In this document: piece by piece, positions 11,123 to 20,967 of the stretch
Position numbering within the stretch: the stretch's first letter is position 1
Layout: every line of letters begins with the position of its first letter
NCBI GenBank assembly: GCA_038373885.1
Contig: JAWZYV010014446.1
Coordinates: 1-64,000 of the forward strand
Reading direction: 5' to 3'
Length of the DNA: 64,000 bases
Source of the DNA: Cheiracanthium punctorium
Lineage: Eukaryota > Arthropoda > Arachnida > Araneae > Cheiracanthiidae
Notes under the pieces: generated by a model
The model's input: only the letters and a program-made list of their open reading frames with translations
Told to the model about the DNA's origin: nothing
The model's database searches: none
Made by a program: the position numbers and the translations under genes

Positions 11123-11718
11123 TGTGCATCAGCCAGAATATTGCCAAATAATAACTGCTAATAAAAAAACTTTGCACATAGCAGAGGTTTGACAACAACA
11201 GTATATGTAAAATTTAAATCAGGCGCTTTTCAAATGCATATAATTCACCTGAATTTCTCTTAAATGCAAACTTTCTCTAAACAGTTTGCAAAGAATCGAC
11301 GCTAATTGCATTAATTGTGCTCCCCCATCTAAAATAGATCATTTCCCCTACTAAAAATGCTTTTGATGACCTCCCACCAAGGAGCAACAAAATGAAAAAG
11401 TAATTATGTTATATTATTTGGAACTCCAAAAGACATAAAATGATTTTATGGCCTGGTTTTTCGTGTTCGCTGTCTTCTTTTTTCTCTTCTTGTTATAGCT
11501 AGAGAGCCTAACTCATTTCTCCTTAAGCCCGATAGACAAAAAAATTGCATTTTTTTCCCTTACTCTCGTGTGATGCTTTGATCCGAAAAATTGTTACGTG
11601 GGATTAAGTAATTGAGTTTTAAAATTTCACGAAAGTTTTGTTTCCGAAATTTTGTTTTACGGTTTATTTTTATTCATTCATTTATTTTAGTTCTTTTCCA
11701 ACTGATTATTTTTTACCA
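11123..11718. other. Intergenic, nothing supported
   Basis: AT-rich DNA without a recognisable gene, RNA or repeat. Confidence 0.45.
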
Positions 11719-12240
11719 TTAACCCTTTGGGGGCCCAAACCTTTCTCCCAATGCTGAAAAAAAGGGCAGCCGTTGCCATCGCTCGACTGAACGACCAGCA
11801 AGAGGGCGGACGATCGAAACGGTCATCGCTCGCCACAGATCGAGAGACCCTTTTTTTGACGACAGCTGGCTGTGCGCGGACACAGCCGGCTATCGCCCGC
11901 TGTGGTAAAAAAAGGGTCTCTAGATCTGTGGCACGCGATGAACGTTTCGATCGTCCGCCCTCTTGCGGGTGGTTCAGTCGAGCGATGGCAACGGATGCCC
12001 TTTTTTTCAGCATTGGGCAACCTATCCAGCTGTTCTCGAATTCTTCCATTTTTCAGCAGATGTCAGTGCTGTTAAAGAAAATCGCGATAATCTTTTTAAG
12101 GGAAAGGACGTGCTAAAAAGTAAAAGAGACGAGAGAAGTTCAAGGACGATCGAAACGTTTATCGCGTGCCACAGATCGAGAGACCCTTTTTTTGACGACA
12201 GCTGGCTGTGCCGACACAGCCAGCTGTCGTCAAAAAAGGT
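11719..12240 (-). mobile_element. TTAA palindromic MITE, copy 3 (right end lost)
   Basis: TTAA at 11719-11722 precedes a diverged CCCTTTGGGGGCCC end. Both hairpin arms are present (11755-11870 and 11905-12015), followed by the unique segment with cagcagatgtcagtgctgtt. At about 12140 the unique segment gives way to an additional hairpin arm and palindromic centre (12140-12236), and no TTAA end follows. This looks like an internal rearrangement or a second insertion. The 120-131 codon frames here are unlikely to be genes because they lie in paired hairpin arms. Confidence 0.8.
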
Positions 12241-12459
12241 CCTATTATTTATCGGTTGCACAATAACCCGACCCCCCCCCGTTCTCTTGAGACGGGCGGG
12301 CCCCTCCCTCCCAGTCCGGGCCTGCTCTAGCACCCTGGTATCTTTAGAATATCTGTGACTGATATTTCTCGCAATCGAATAGTCAAATACTTCGGATAAA
12401 TAGCCGCGATTCTCCTTTTGGTGCTGCCACGATGAGTGTCGAAAAGATCTAGCGAGTAT

Positions 12460-12893
12460 TTTTGTGCATGGTAAAGTCTATCTCGACATTCAGACCGATC
12501 CACCCATCAAAACACACGGCTTTCTCTCTTTTTTTCTTAAACGAAGGCATTATCTTCAGAATTTTCGAAGACTCCGTAGACATCCTTCCAGAGTGCAAGC
12601 CGGTTTTCGACTAACCCACCGTGCTAGGGAGAGAGGTCCTTCTGTGGAAGTACTTGACACACCGCGATACTCACAATAAAAACCCATCCATCTTGTACTC
12701 TCCGGTACCGGAAAGCAAGTTTTCGCCTTCATCCAACGTGTCGGGGGCGAAAAACAGCACTACTTCCGATAGTGAATACGACAGTGAAACAATTACGATG
12801 GGATCGTGCAAAGGGCACTTCGGATGTTTCTCGGATTGTGACGTCATGAGAAGAGAAGGCTCGATTTATTCGCTACCGAAAGCTTTCCGATAA
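12460..12893 (+). pseudogene. Possible exon or retro-pseudogene fragment, unidentified
   Basis: This stretch is richer in GC than its surroundings and reads open in codon-like sequence. The first part includes VYLDIQTDPPIKTHGF in a frame ending at 12679. A shifted frame (12621-12893, 90 codons) includes SDSEYDSETITMGSCKGHF and ends SLPKAFR then TAA. No splice pattern or promoter was convincing, and I do not recognise the family. It may be the terminal exon of a gene, a processed fragment with one frameshift near 12670, or coincidence. Confidence 0.35.
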
Positions 12894-13307
12894 TATGGTG
12901 GTAGAGCCCCAGTTGTCTCCTTGGTTCTGGGTGTTGGATTGATCATCATTATTTTTATTCAAATTCTATTACGTGTATTAACAATTGTTTTCATTGAATT
13001 TCCGTAACAGCTTCAAGCAAATATGAGTGATCTTTGAGTCGCTCTGAAAGCTAATTACTTCGAAATTTTACCTTAATCTCCAAAGATTAGATGACCGGAT
13101 AAAGCGTCACTTACTAGCGAGATAACCGGCGAAAAACCAGTGCAATTTGCCCATTTCGTTCTGTTCGTTCCGATTTTCGCCGGTATAAGCGGCTCACCGG
13201 ATAAAAACCACCGACCGAAATAAGCGGCTACCACTATATTTTATGAAACATCCAGTTCTTTCAGAGTGTTTTTTGTTGAGAGGGATATTCCTTTAACCTA
13301 TATTATC
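12894..13307. other. Intergenic, possible pogo-type remnant
   Basis: Between 13080 and 13235 there are phrases such as gataaccggcgaaaaacc and ccggtataagcggc, with some inverted complementarity. They resemble ends of pogo/Tigger-type MITEs, but no boundaries could be set. Confidence 0.35.
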
Positions 13308-13802
13308 TTAACCCTTTAACACGCAGTGTTCCCGCTCTGGGAACACACAAGTCTGGCGTTTGGACTGTTGCCAGTCACGAAGAATAGATCTGATTTCTAT
13401 AAAAATAATGGCGGGTGACCTAGCTCCACGAGAATCCTTCACTTTTTAGCACGTCATTTCACGTAAAAAAAAATGCCACGATTCTTTTTAACGGCAGTGA
13501 CATCTGCTGAAAAATGGAAGAACACTAGAACAGCTCGATAGATGGCCCAATGCTGAAAAAAGGGCAGCCGTTGCCATCGCTCGACTTAACGACCCGCAAG
13601 AGGGCGGACGATCGAAACGTTCATCGCGTGCCACAGATCGAGAGACACTGCACAGCCAGCTGCGTCAAAAAAAGGGTCTCTCGACATGTGGCACGCGATG
13701 AACGTTTCGATCGTCCGCCCTCTTGCGGGTCGTTCAGTCGAGCGATGGCAACGGCTGCCCTTTTTTTCAGCATTGGGAAAGGGTTGCGCCTCAAAGTGTT
13801 AA
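13308..13802 (+). mobile_element. TTAA palindromic MITE, copy 4 (near full length, 495 bp)
   Basis: It runs from TTAA (13308-13311) to TTAA (13799-13802). The left end CCCTTTAACACGCAGTG and the right-end complement CCCTTTGAGGCGCA form a TIR of about 14 bp with consensus CCCTTTRASGCGCA (one or two mismatches). The TTAA target and CCCTTT termini are typical of piggyBac-like elements. The order is a left unique segment of about 240 bp, a left hairpin arm, a shortened centre (13649-13668), and a right arm. It has no transposase. Confidence 0.9.
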
Positions 13803-13839
13803 TGGTTTACTGAATTTGACTTTAATCAAAAGGACGGCG

Positions 13840-14160
13840 GGGTAGGACACAGTACACAAACCCGGCACTTCCATAACAATGAAAAATGCAATATCCAATT
13901 CAAATAACAAACTGCGGGGTGTAATAACGTCCTCGGCAGGGGCAGGAGGTGGGGATCCTGCGCAAAAGCTGCACCCGGGGCGACATCTTTCGATAACATT
14001 TTTCAAAGTTTAAAAAAATTTTTAATTTAAAGAACAATTTTGAAGCCCCCATTTCGTTGGCAGACCGCACACGCTTGCCCCTAATGTCCTCCCGGAAATC
14101 AAGCCCTGTCCACGACTCCTTGTCGCGAACATGTGAGCTACAAGACACGGGAAAAAGAGC
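13840..14160 (+). repeat. Dispersed repeat D, copy 1
   Basis: The phrases aatttaaagaacaatttt and gcttgcccctaatgtcctccc have counterparts at 15172-15370 in the same order, with considerable divergence. No ends were determined and no coding was seen. Confidence 0.5.
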
Positions 14161-14242
14161 AACTCATAAAAGACACTAGGGAGCAGAGCGTTTCATAATC
14201 CTCTTATTTCAGCTTTATCATTGGCCATACCACTGCCTATAT

Positions 14243-14790
14243 AAAAAAATCTGGAGTGACTCCACTCGACTTTCCGAACACTTACGATTAAGATCATGAC
14301 CAAGCACTTCAATAAATTTTAATCGATGAATCATTCAAACATATATACCAAATGGAAACTCAATCGAATGCACCGTTTAAACGCTTGCGCACTTTCAAGA
14401 ATGTCTCCCCATATGCCATTATGCCATAACATAAAAGAAAGTTTTGTCGTAGCCCTTTAGGAGAACTATAAGTCCTATACACACCAAAATCAGTACCGGT
14501 CTTGCGAGGGTGGTTTATAACATGTATACCGAATTTGAGCTCAATCGAATGGATCGTTTAAACGCTAGCGCACTTTCAAGAAATTCCCCCCATAGGCCAT
14601 AAAGTAAAAAATCTTGGTCGTAGCCCTGTAGAAAAACTATAAGTCCTATGCACACCCGAATCAATACCGGTCTTGCGACGGTGGTTTATGACATATATAT
14701 TGAATTTGAGCTCAATCGAATGCTCCGTTCAGGAGCTATCGTGTTCACTCACATACACACAAACACACATACATACATACATACATCTCG
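14243..14790 (+). repeat. Dispersed repeat B, copy 2, with about 173-bp tandem units
   Basis: It is homologous to 2013-2330 but longer. It contains about 2.5 tandem units of roughly 173 bp: gtttataacatgtatacc at 14512 recurs as gtttatgacatatatattg at 14685. It ends in an (acat)n/(ca)n microsatellite at 14750-14790. The microsatellite tail could mark the 3' end of a retroelement, but this is an inference. Confidence 0.65.
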
Positions 14791-15062
14791 TAAAAATAGC
14801 ATAAATGGATTCAGAAGCCCTCAAAACGTGTCCATACACCAAAATCTCGAAGTCGAATTTTTTCATGATGACAATACTTTCCTTACAGGGTACATGTTCG
14901 GAAAGTAAAAAGTAGTATTACACGATAACATTCTTTATAAAGAGAAATAAATGTGCTAGCCAGAGGGGAAATTCAGTCCGAAAGCCTTGCACATACCACA
15001 CGCCTGCACTCATCCCTAGATCTCAAGTAAAACAACTCCGTTACGTCTGGAGCTCACATTTC

Positions 15063-15146
15063 CACTGCTTTAAAATTTAATTGGTATATTTAAATTTCAG
15101 AAGTACCTAATTAAACGCCATCAAAGTACGTAGAGCTTCATTTACG
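15063..15146 (-). repeat. Dispersed repeat C, copy 2
   Basis: Reverse complement of 9060-9143 with essentially one substitution. Confidence 0.8.
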
Positions 15147-15171
15147 TACCGATTACGGCCTATTTGCTGTT

Positions 15172-15400
15172 TTGGAGTCCCTGGGAAAAAAGCTTCCTTG
15201 GGTTTGGTGTCCCTGGGAAAAAAGCTTCCCTGGGGGCTCCTGTTTCGAAAACTTTTTGCAAAATTTACAAATTCTTAAGTTAAAGAACAATTTGGGGGGG
15301 CCCTTTTTTGTTGTGGGACTGGGCGCTTGCCCCGAATGCCCTCCCTGGAATCGGGCAACGTTCACCGGATGCAGGCCTTCGCATGTAACATCTCCATTCT
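15172..15400 (+). repeat. Dispersed repeat D, copy 2
   Basis: It contains a local duplication (ccctgggaaaaaagcttcc, twice, at 15179-15228) and is homologous to 13840-14160. Confidence 0.5.
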
Positions 15401-15402
15401 CT

Positions 15403-16446
15403 TTAACCCTTTAAACGCGCGGTGTCCTCGCTTGAGGACACCCAACTCTGACGTTTTGACTGTTGTCAGTCACGAAGAATAGATTGGATTTCTATTGGGT
15501 TGGCAACAAAGTAATTGCGTTTTCTTGTATAAAATTCAAGCAAATAAGTTTTCAACCAGTTTTTAATTACAGGTAAGCAGTGCCTGAACATACGATTCAT
15601 ATTTGTTACATTTTAAAGTAAGAATTTCACTGGCAGTATTTTTTTTCGTCCATAAAAGATGGCCACCCTTCCCCTTTTTTCGCTTCTATCCTCCTTAGAG
15701 GAAAATATTAAAAATGTCCTGATATTAATTTTTAGGTATACGTGACTGCTGTATTTTACAGAAAGAATTTCACGGATATCTCTATTTTTATTTGAGATCA
15801 CGCGGGATATGTGAAAAGAACTTTTTGGCCCCTTACCCCCCCCCCCCGTAAGATTACGAATTTTGGAAAACGCTCTCTGATCTAGCACCTATGTTAAAGA
15901 ACTCGCGTACGTGCCAAATTTCGCATAATTAACTTCAGTAGTTTTGGCCAGGCGAAATATTGACATACGGAAAAACGCAATTACTTTGCTGCCAACCCAA
16001 TATAAAAATAGTATCGAGGGACATAACTCCACTAGAATCCTTTACTTTTGAGCACGTCATTTCCGTAAAAAAAAAATGGTCACGATTCTTTTTAACAGCA
16101 CTGACATCTGCTGAAAACGGGAAGAACGCGAGAACAGCTGGAAAGATTGCCCCAATGCTGAAAAAAGGGCAGCCGTTGCCATCGCTCGACTGAACGACCC
16201 GCAAGAGGGCGGACGATCGAAACGTTCAACGCGTGCCACAGATCGAGAGACCCTTTTTTGACCACAGCGGGCCACAGCCGGCTGTGTCCGCGCACAGCCA
16301 GCTGTCGTCAAAAAAAGGGTCTCTGGATCTGTGGCACGCGATGAACGTTTCGATCGTCCGCCCTCTTGCGGGTCGTTCAGTCGATCGATGGCGCAACGGC
16401 TGCCCTTTTTTCAGCATTGGGAAAGGGTTGCGCCTCAAAGGGTTAA
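15403..16446 (+). mobile_element. TTAA palindromic MITE, copy 5, split by a mariner MITE
   Basis: The family ends TTAA+CCCTTTAAACGCGCGGTG (15403) and CGCCTCAAAGGG+TTAA (16443-16446) are both present. The copy reads continuously apart from 15495-16000, where a mariner MITE is inserted at TA inside the phrase ttctataaaaatag. Both hairpin arms and a centre of ggccacagccggctgtgtccg type are retained. Confidence 0.9.
15495..16000 (+). mobile_element. mariner MITE (506 bp) nested in a TTAA MITE
   Basis: The left end TTGGGTTGGCAACAAAGTAA and the right-end complement (TTACTTTGCTGCCAACCCAA) match over about 25 bp. TA is duplicated at 15493-15494 and 16001-16002. The TTGGGTTGGCAAC ends are typical of mellifera/irritans-type mariners. 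The interior has no transposase similarity I can see and is shared with 21224-21721 and 38810-39165. Confidence 0.9.
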
Positions 16447-16447
16447 A

Positions 16448-16690
16448 TGCGCCATAAAAATAGTGAAACGGCGCACTTTTGATGGCGAGAATACCAAACC
16501 GGATAATTGTGCCATAATTAGGTAGGCAAGAGTTACAATGAGTGCATTAAAAATCAAGTGAAGCGTAGCGTTATGCTTAAGTGGGATTCTCCATTAAGAG
16601 TGCTCTTAAAATTAAAGTATGGGGGGGGGGGGGAAAGGAGTGAACTGATGTCGGCTTAAAGCAATTCGCTTTCTACTTGAATTAATGAAT
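16448..16690 (+). repeat. Dispersed repeat E, copy 1
   Basis: The phrases gcgccataaaaatagtg, ggcaagagttaca and aagtgggat recur at 20725-20967. It directly abuts the right TTAA of MITE copy 5. A G13 run lies at 16621-16633. Confidence 0.75.
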
Positions 16691-17474
16691 TCAGGTGTTA
16701 TGTGTAATACCGTAGTACTGAGAAGGGCTCTCAGTGGGTTTTATGCCCAAAAACATTATCTATAAAATTTTTTCTTCTTCTTTTTTTAAAAGGAAACCAT
16801 TGATACTTATTTATATATAGGTTGATCGGTAGACTTTTTAAAGCCTTATAATTATTAAGCTATTTACAAGAAAACGATGCGATTTGCACCATACAAGTAT
16901 GAATACAAGACGGCATTAGCTAATCTGATAGTGAAGGTGAAATTGAAACCGAGCCGCCCTACTGCCGAGACCCCATTGCAATAAGACAGTGTTATTCTAG
17001 GGTGACAGTTCCAATTTTAAAGAAGTAATGCCGCCAAAGTTCGCGCCAAGAATAATTACGTATTTGACATAAACGTAAACCCTAACTTTAGAATATGCTG
17101 AGTTTTTGTATTTAGAACTATTGTAACATAATAGTGTATCTTTGTTTTTGAATCCATAAAATCGTGCATCTTTCAGTCTACTCTTATTTAAAAAGAAACC
17201 AACTGAATGTTCCGCCAGCACATTTACTTCATTTCGTTTAATGCTGAAAATAACTAATACCGTCTCTTTGTATTCATATCTCTCTATGGTTTGCACAAAA
17301 ATGCTCAGAAAAACTGTGGATTTCCGTTTATAAAAAAACATTTTATATTAGTTACATTTTTGACCAAAAGGTGGCGCTGGAGTTGATTAATAGATAAAAT
17401 TATAATACAGTTCATTTTTATCAATGAAAGTATTTCAGTATTATAGATATTCAATGCCTTCCCCTATCGACGAA
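16691..17474. other. Intergenic, nothing supported
   Basis: AT-rich DNA. The minus-strand frame 16997-17341 (114 codons) shows no recognisable domain and ordinary AT-rich composition, so I do not call it a gene. Confidence 0.45.
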
Positions 17475-18032
17475 TTAACCCTTTGAGGCGCAACCCTTTC
17501 GCAATGCTGAGAAAAGGGCAGCCGTTGCCATCGCTCAACTTAACGACCCGCAAGAGGGCAGCCGTTGCCATCGCTCAACTTAACGACCCGCAAGAGGGCG
17601 GACGATCGAAACGTTCCTCGCGTGCCACAGATCGAGAGACCCTTTTTTGACGACAGCTGGCTGTGGCCGCACAGCCAGTCTGCGTCAAAAAAGGATCTCT
17701 CGATCTGTGGCACGCGATGAACGTTTCGATCGTTCGCTCTCTTGCGGGTCGTTCAGTCGAGCGATGGCAACGGCTGCCCTTTTCTCAGCATGGGGCCATC
17801 TATCCAGCCGTTCTCGCGTTCTTCCATTTTTCAACAGATGTCAGTGCTGTTCAAAAGAATCGTGACCATTTTTTGTCGGGAAATGACGTGCCTAAAAGTA
17901 AAGGATTCTCGCGGAGCTCTGTCACTCGCAACTATTTTTATAGAAATCCAATCTATTCTTCGTGACTGGCAACAGTCAAAACGTCATAGTTGGGTGTTCC
18001 CAGAGCGGGAAGACTGCGCGTTAAAGGGTTAA
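17475..18032 (-). mobile_element. TTAA palindromic MITE, copy 6 (full length, 558 bp)
   Basis: It is flanked by TTAA at 17475-17478 and 18029-18032. A 40-bp piece of the left arm is tandemly duplicated (starting at 17516 and 17556). Both arms, the centre and the entire unique segment down to gtgttcccagagcggg are present. It abuts the transposase relic at 18035. Confidence 0.92.
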
Positions 18033-18034
18033 AG

Positions 18035-18716
18035 TCGTCAGACGATGGAAGACATTCTGCATCGCGTTTAAAAGCATTTTAGAGAGTATACCCAACACAT
18101 GGTGGCGTATAGCTTCTTTAACTGGGCCAAAGGCGTAGGCCAATTTCTAATACACACGTGTCTTCAAACAGTCCCACAACCAGAAGTGACAAGGTGTAAG
18201 ATCTGGAGACTTGGAGGGGGGGGGGGTATTCGTGCGGAAAAAATCGATTAAGAACATGGTTGTGTCTATAAATGTAGACATTCATGATGACTCATTAGAC
18301 AACTCAGAACGGTAATGACAGAAGTAACAATGCGCGTGGGCGCTTCATCCTGCAAAAATATTATGGAATTCCGCTTCATTCCGTTCACCTGTGACAGTAA
18401 CTGAAATGTGTCACCATACAGATCCTGGAAGAAAAAGGGACCAATGTTCATCATTGGCGCAATAAAACTGCATCACACTCACCTTTACGTCGCAATGCGG
18501 TTTTCCAAGTATATTGTGTGACATTTCGCTTTCCCATGTACGGCAGATGGAAAGCGTGCCTAATTCTTCTGCACGAATTAGGCACGTTCGTGCCTAATTC
18601 GTGCACGAACGAATACGGCTAGTGGAAAGCGTGCCTTGTCCGTCCACAAAACCTTTAAAAGCCTATCTGGATCGTCTTCCATTTGTAGAAGAACCCAGTT
18701 ACCCAAATTCGTTTAG
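18035..18716 (-). pseudogene. Broken mariner/Tc1-type (DDE) transposase
   Basis: Read on the minus strand from 18716 down, fragments in different frames match this transposase family in order. MEDDPDRLLKVLWTDKARF (about 18625-18686) contains the first catalytic Asp. LPYMGKRNVTQYTWK lies near 18500-18550. IGPFFFQDLYGDTF then IIFLQDEAP (18266-18454) contains the second Asp. SPDLTPCHFWLWDCLKTRVY (about 18150-18212) follows. In the last motif the third acidic residue, normally D or E before F/YxLW, is His. Frameshifts, stops and a palindromic duplication at 18548-18634 also break it, so it is inactive. The N-terminal half is replaced by the 73-bp array. Confidence 0.88.
18548..18634. repeat. 34-bp palindrome between 13-bp direct repeats in the transposase
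   Basis: gcacgaattaggcacg (18571-18586) and its exact complement (18589-18604) are separated by 2 bp. The segment is bracketed by two copies of tggaaagcgtgcc (about 18548 and 18622). This looks like a local template-switch duplication inserted between the codons for WTDKARF and LPYMGK. Confidence 0.85.
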
Positions 18717-20512
18717 ATAATCGTTTGAAGAACTCGCTGGCCACTGCGTAAAATGAATACTCCATCTTCTTCCAGGGAATCGTTGAGATTGACGTTCGAA
18801 GAGCTCGCTGGGCACAGCACCGTAAAATGAATACCCCATCTTCTTCCATGTAATCGTTGAGATTGACGTTCGAAGAGCTCGCTGGCCACCACACCGTAAA
18901 ATGAATACCCCATCTTCTTCCAGGTAATCGTTGAGATTGACGTTCGAAGAGCTCGTTGGCCATATCGTAAAATGAATACTCCTATCTTCTCCCAGGTAAT
19001 CGTTGAGATTGACGTTCGAAGAGCTCGCTGGCCACCACACCGAATGAATACCCCATCTTCTTCCAGGTAATCGCGTTGAGATTGACGTTTGAAGAGCTCG
19101 CTGGGCACAGCACCGTAAAATGAATACTCCTGTCTTCTTCCAGGTAATCGTTGAGATTGAAGCTTGAAGAGCTCGCTAGCCACCCCAACGTAAAATGAAT
19201 ACCACATCTTCCAGGCAATCGTTGAGATTGACGTTCGAAGAGCTCGCTGGCCACCACACCGTAAAATGAATACTATCATCTTCCAATGTAATCGTTGAGA
19301 TTGAAGTTTGAAGAGCTCGCTGGCCACCGCACCGTAAAATGAATACCACATTTTCTTCCAGGCAATCGTTGAGGTTGACGTTCGAAGAGCTCGCTGGCCA
19401 CCGCACCGTAAAATGAATACAACATTTTCTTCCAGGCAATCGTTGAGGTTGACGTTCGAAGAGCTCGCTGGCCACCGCACCGTAAAATGAATACCCCATC
19501 TTCTTCCAGGCAATCGTTAAGATTGACGTTCGAAGAGCTCGTTGGCCATATCTTAAATGAATACTCCTATCTTCTTCCAGGTAATCGTTGAGATTGACGT
19601 TCGAAGAGCTCGCTGGGCACAGCACCGTAAAATGAATACCCCATCTTCTTCCATGTAATCGTTGAGATTGACGCTTGAAAGAGCTCGCTGGTCACCCCAC
19701 CGTAAAATGAATACCAGATCTTCTTCCAGGTAATCGTTGAGGTTGACGTTCGAAGAGCTCGCTGGCCACCACACCGTAAAATGAATACCCCATCTTCTTC
19801 CAGGTAATCGTTGAGATTGACGCTTGAAGAGCTCGCTAGCCACCCCAACGTAAAATGAATACCACATCTTCTTCCAGGCAATCGTTGAGATTGACGTTCG
19901 AAGAGCTCGCTGGCCACCACACCGTAAAATGAATACCCCATCTTCTTCCAGGTAATCGCGTTGAGATTGACGTTTGAAGAGCTCGCTGGGCACAGCACCG
20001 TAAAATGAATACTCCTGTCTTCTTCCAGGCAATAGTTGAGATTGACGTTCGAAGAGCTCGCTGGCCACCACACCGTAAAATGAATACCCCATCTTCTTCC
20101 AGGTAATCGTTGAGATTGACGCTTGAAAGAGCTCGCTGGTCACCCCACCGTAAAATGAATACCAGATCTTCTTCCAGGTAATCGTTGAGGTTGACGTTCG
20201 AAGAGCTCGCTGGCCACCGTAAATGAACCACTCTCAGTAACGTGAATGACTGAAGTCGAGGCCACCGAGTACTCCTTCTTCCAGGTAATCGTTGAGATTG
20301 ACGATTGAAGAGCTCGTTGGCCATACCGTAAAATGAATACTCCTATCTTCTTCCAGGTAATCGTTGAGATTGACGCTTGAAGAGCTCGCTGGGCACCACA
20401 CCGTCAAATAAATACTCCTATCTTCTTCCACGTAATTGTTGAGATTGACGTTCGAAGAGCTCACTGGCCACACCGCAAAATGAAGAACCCCATCTTCTTC
20501 CACATAATCGTC
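18717..20512 (-). repeat. Tandem array of about 24 units of about 73 bp
   Basis: The unit on the + strand is centred on gaagagctcgctggccac, accgtaaaatgaatac and catcttcttccaggtaatcg. Because 73 is not a multiple of three, each unit shifts frame, and long minus-strand frames (up to 266 codons at 18713-19513) are artefacts of the repeat. Longer-period structure is visible: a variant with cgcttgaaagagctcgctggt recurs about 448 bp apart (19671 and 20119), and a gcgttgagattgacgtttg variant recurs about 885 bp apart (19074 and 19959). One irregular unit lies at 20213-20280. Confidence 0.95.
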
Positions 20513-20724
20513 AACTCAATAAATTTATTTTTGGACACCACTGTAGCTGATTTCCGTTTCGCAACACAATCACTGAAAGCAAAAATATTGCAAAGCACAT
20601 AACAGACACATCGATATTAATTAAAAATTGCGGCATTTCCGATTCATATAACAAACTTAGGCGATAATAGCAGCGTTCCCGGACGAACCTCCTCGTGTAA
20701 AAGCGTCGTCTATGTCCTCTTTTA

Positions 20725-20967
20725 ATTGCGCCATAAAAATAGTGCGAACGGCGCACTCTTATTGCAGAAGTAACGAACGAGCTAATTGTGTTATAATAAT
20801 TAGGAAGGCAAGAGTTACATTGAGTGCATTAAAAATCAAGTGATGCGAAGTGTACACGCTTAAGTGGGATTTCTCCATTAAGAGTGCTTTTAAAAATAAG
20901 AGTGCGAGAGGAGAAGAAAAGGCGAACGCTTCGGCTGAAAGCACATTGCTTTCGACTCGAATTAACT
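20725..20967 (+). repeat. Dispersed repeat E, copy 2
   Basis: Homologous to 16448-16690. Here TTAA before ttgcgccataaaa is uninterrupted, and the upstream bases (agcgttcccggacga..., tgtcctctt) weakly resemble those upstream of MITE copy 5. It may therefore represent the unoccupied target. Confidence 0.7.

Larger units (their letters stand above)
18035..20543 (-). mobile_element. Mariner/Tc1-type transposon carrying a satellite array
   Basis: The proposed 5' end (minus strand) is at 20543, where CAGTGGTGTCCAAAAATAAA starts after a TA (20544-20545). This resembles mariner/Tc1 inverted-repeat starts. Then come the tandem array (18717-20512) and the C-terminal two thirds of a dead transposase. 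The 3' TIR was not found: the element stops next to TTAA MITE copy 6, which may have replaced or truncated it. Confidence 0.6.

Noticed and set aside
11687..12358. ORFs of 103-131 codons on both strands
   Set aside because: They lie in the paired hairpin arms of a TTAA MITE, and equivalent frames appear in other MITE copies in every orientation.
16997..17341. 114-codon minus-strand ORF
   Set aside because: No recognisable domain and ordinary AT-rich composition; chance open frames of this size occur in such DNA.
17400..17430. Missing 3' TIR of the mariner/Tc1-type element left of MITE copy 6
   Set aside because: The phrase tacagttcatttttatcaatg only loosely resembles the 20543 end; not enough matches to claim it.
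18713..20324. Long minus-strand ORFs (266, 196, 168, 162 and 149 codons)
   Set aside because: They are all read-through of the 73-bp tandem array. The unit shifts frame each time, so the same peptide phrases appear in turn in all three frames. There is no start, splice or domain context.
18717..20512. CRISPR-like array
   Set aside because: Units are contiguous with no unique spacers, there are no cas genes, and the window is eukaryotic.
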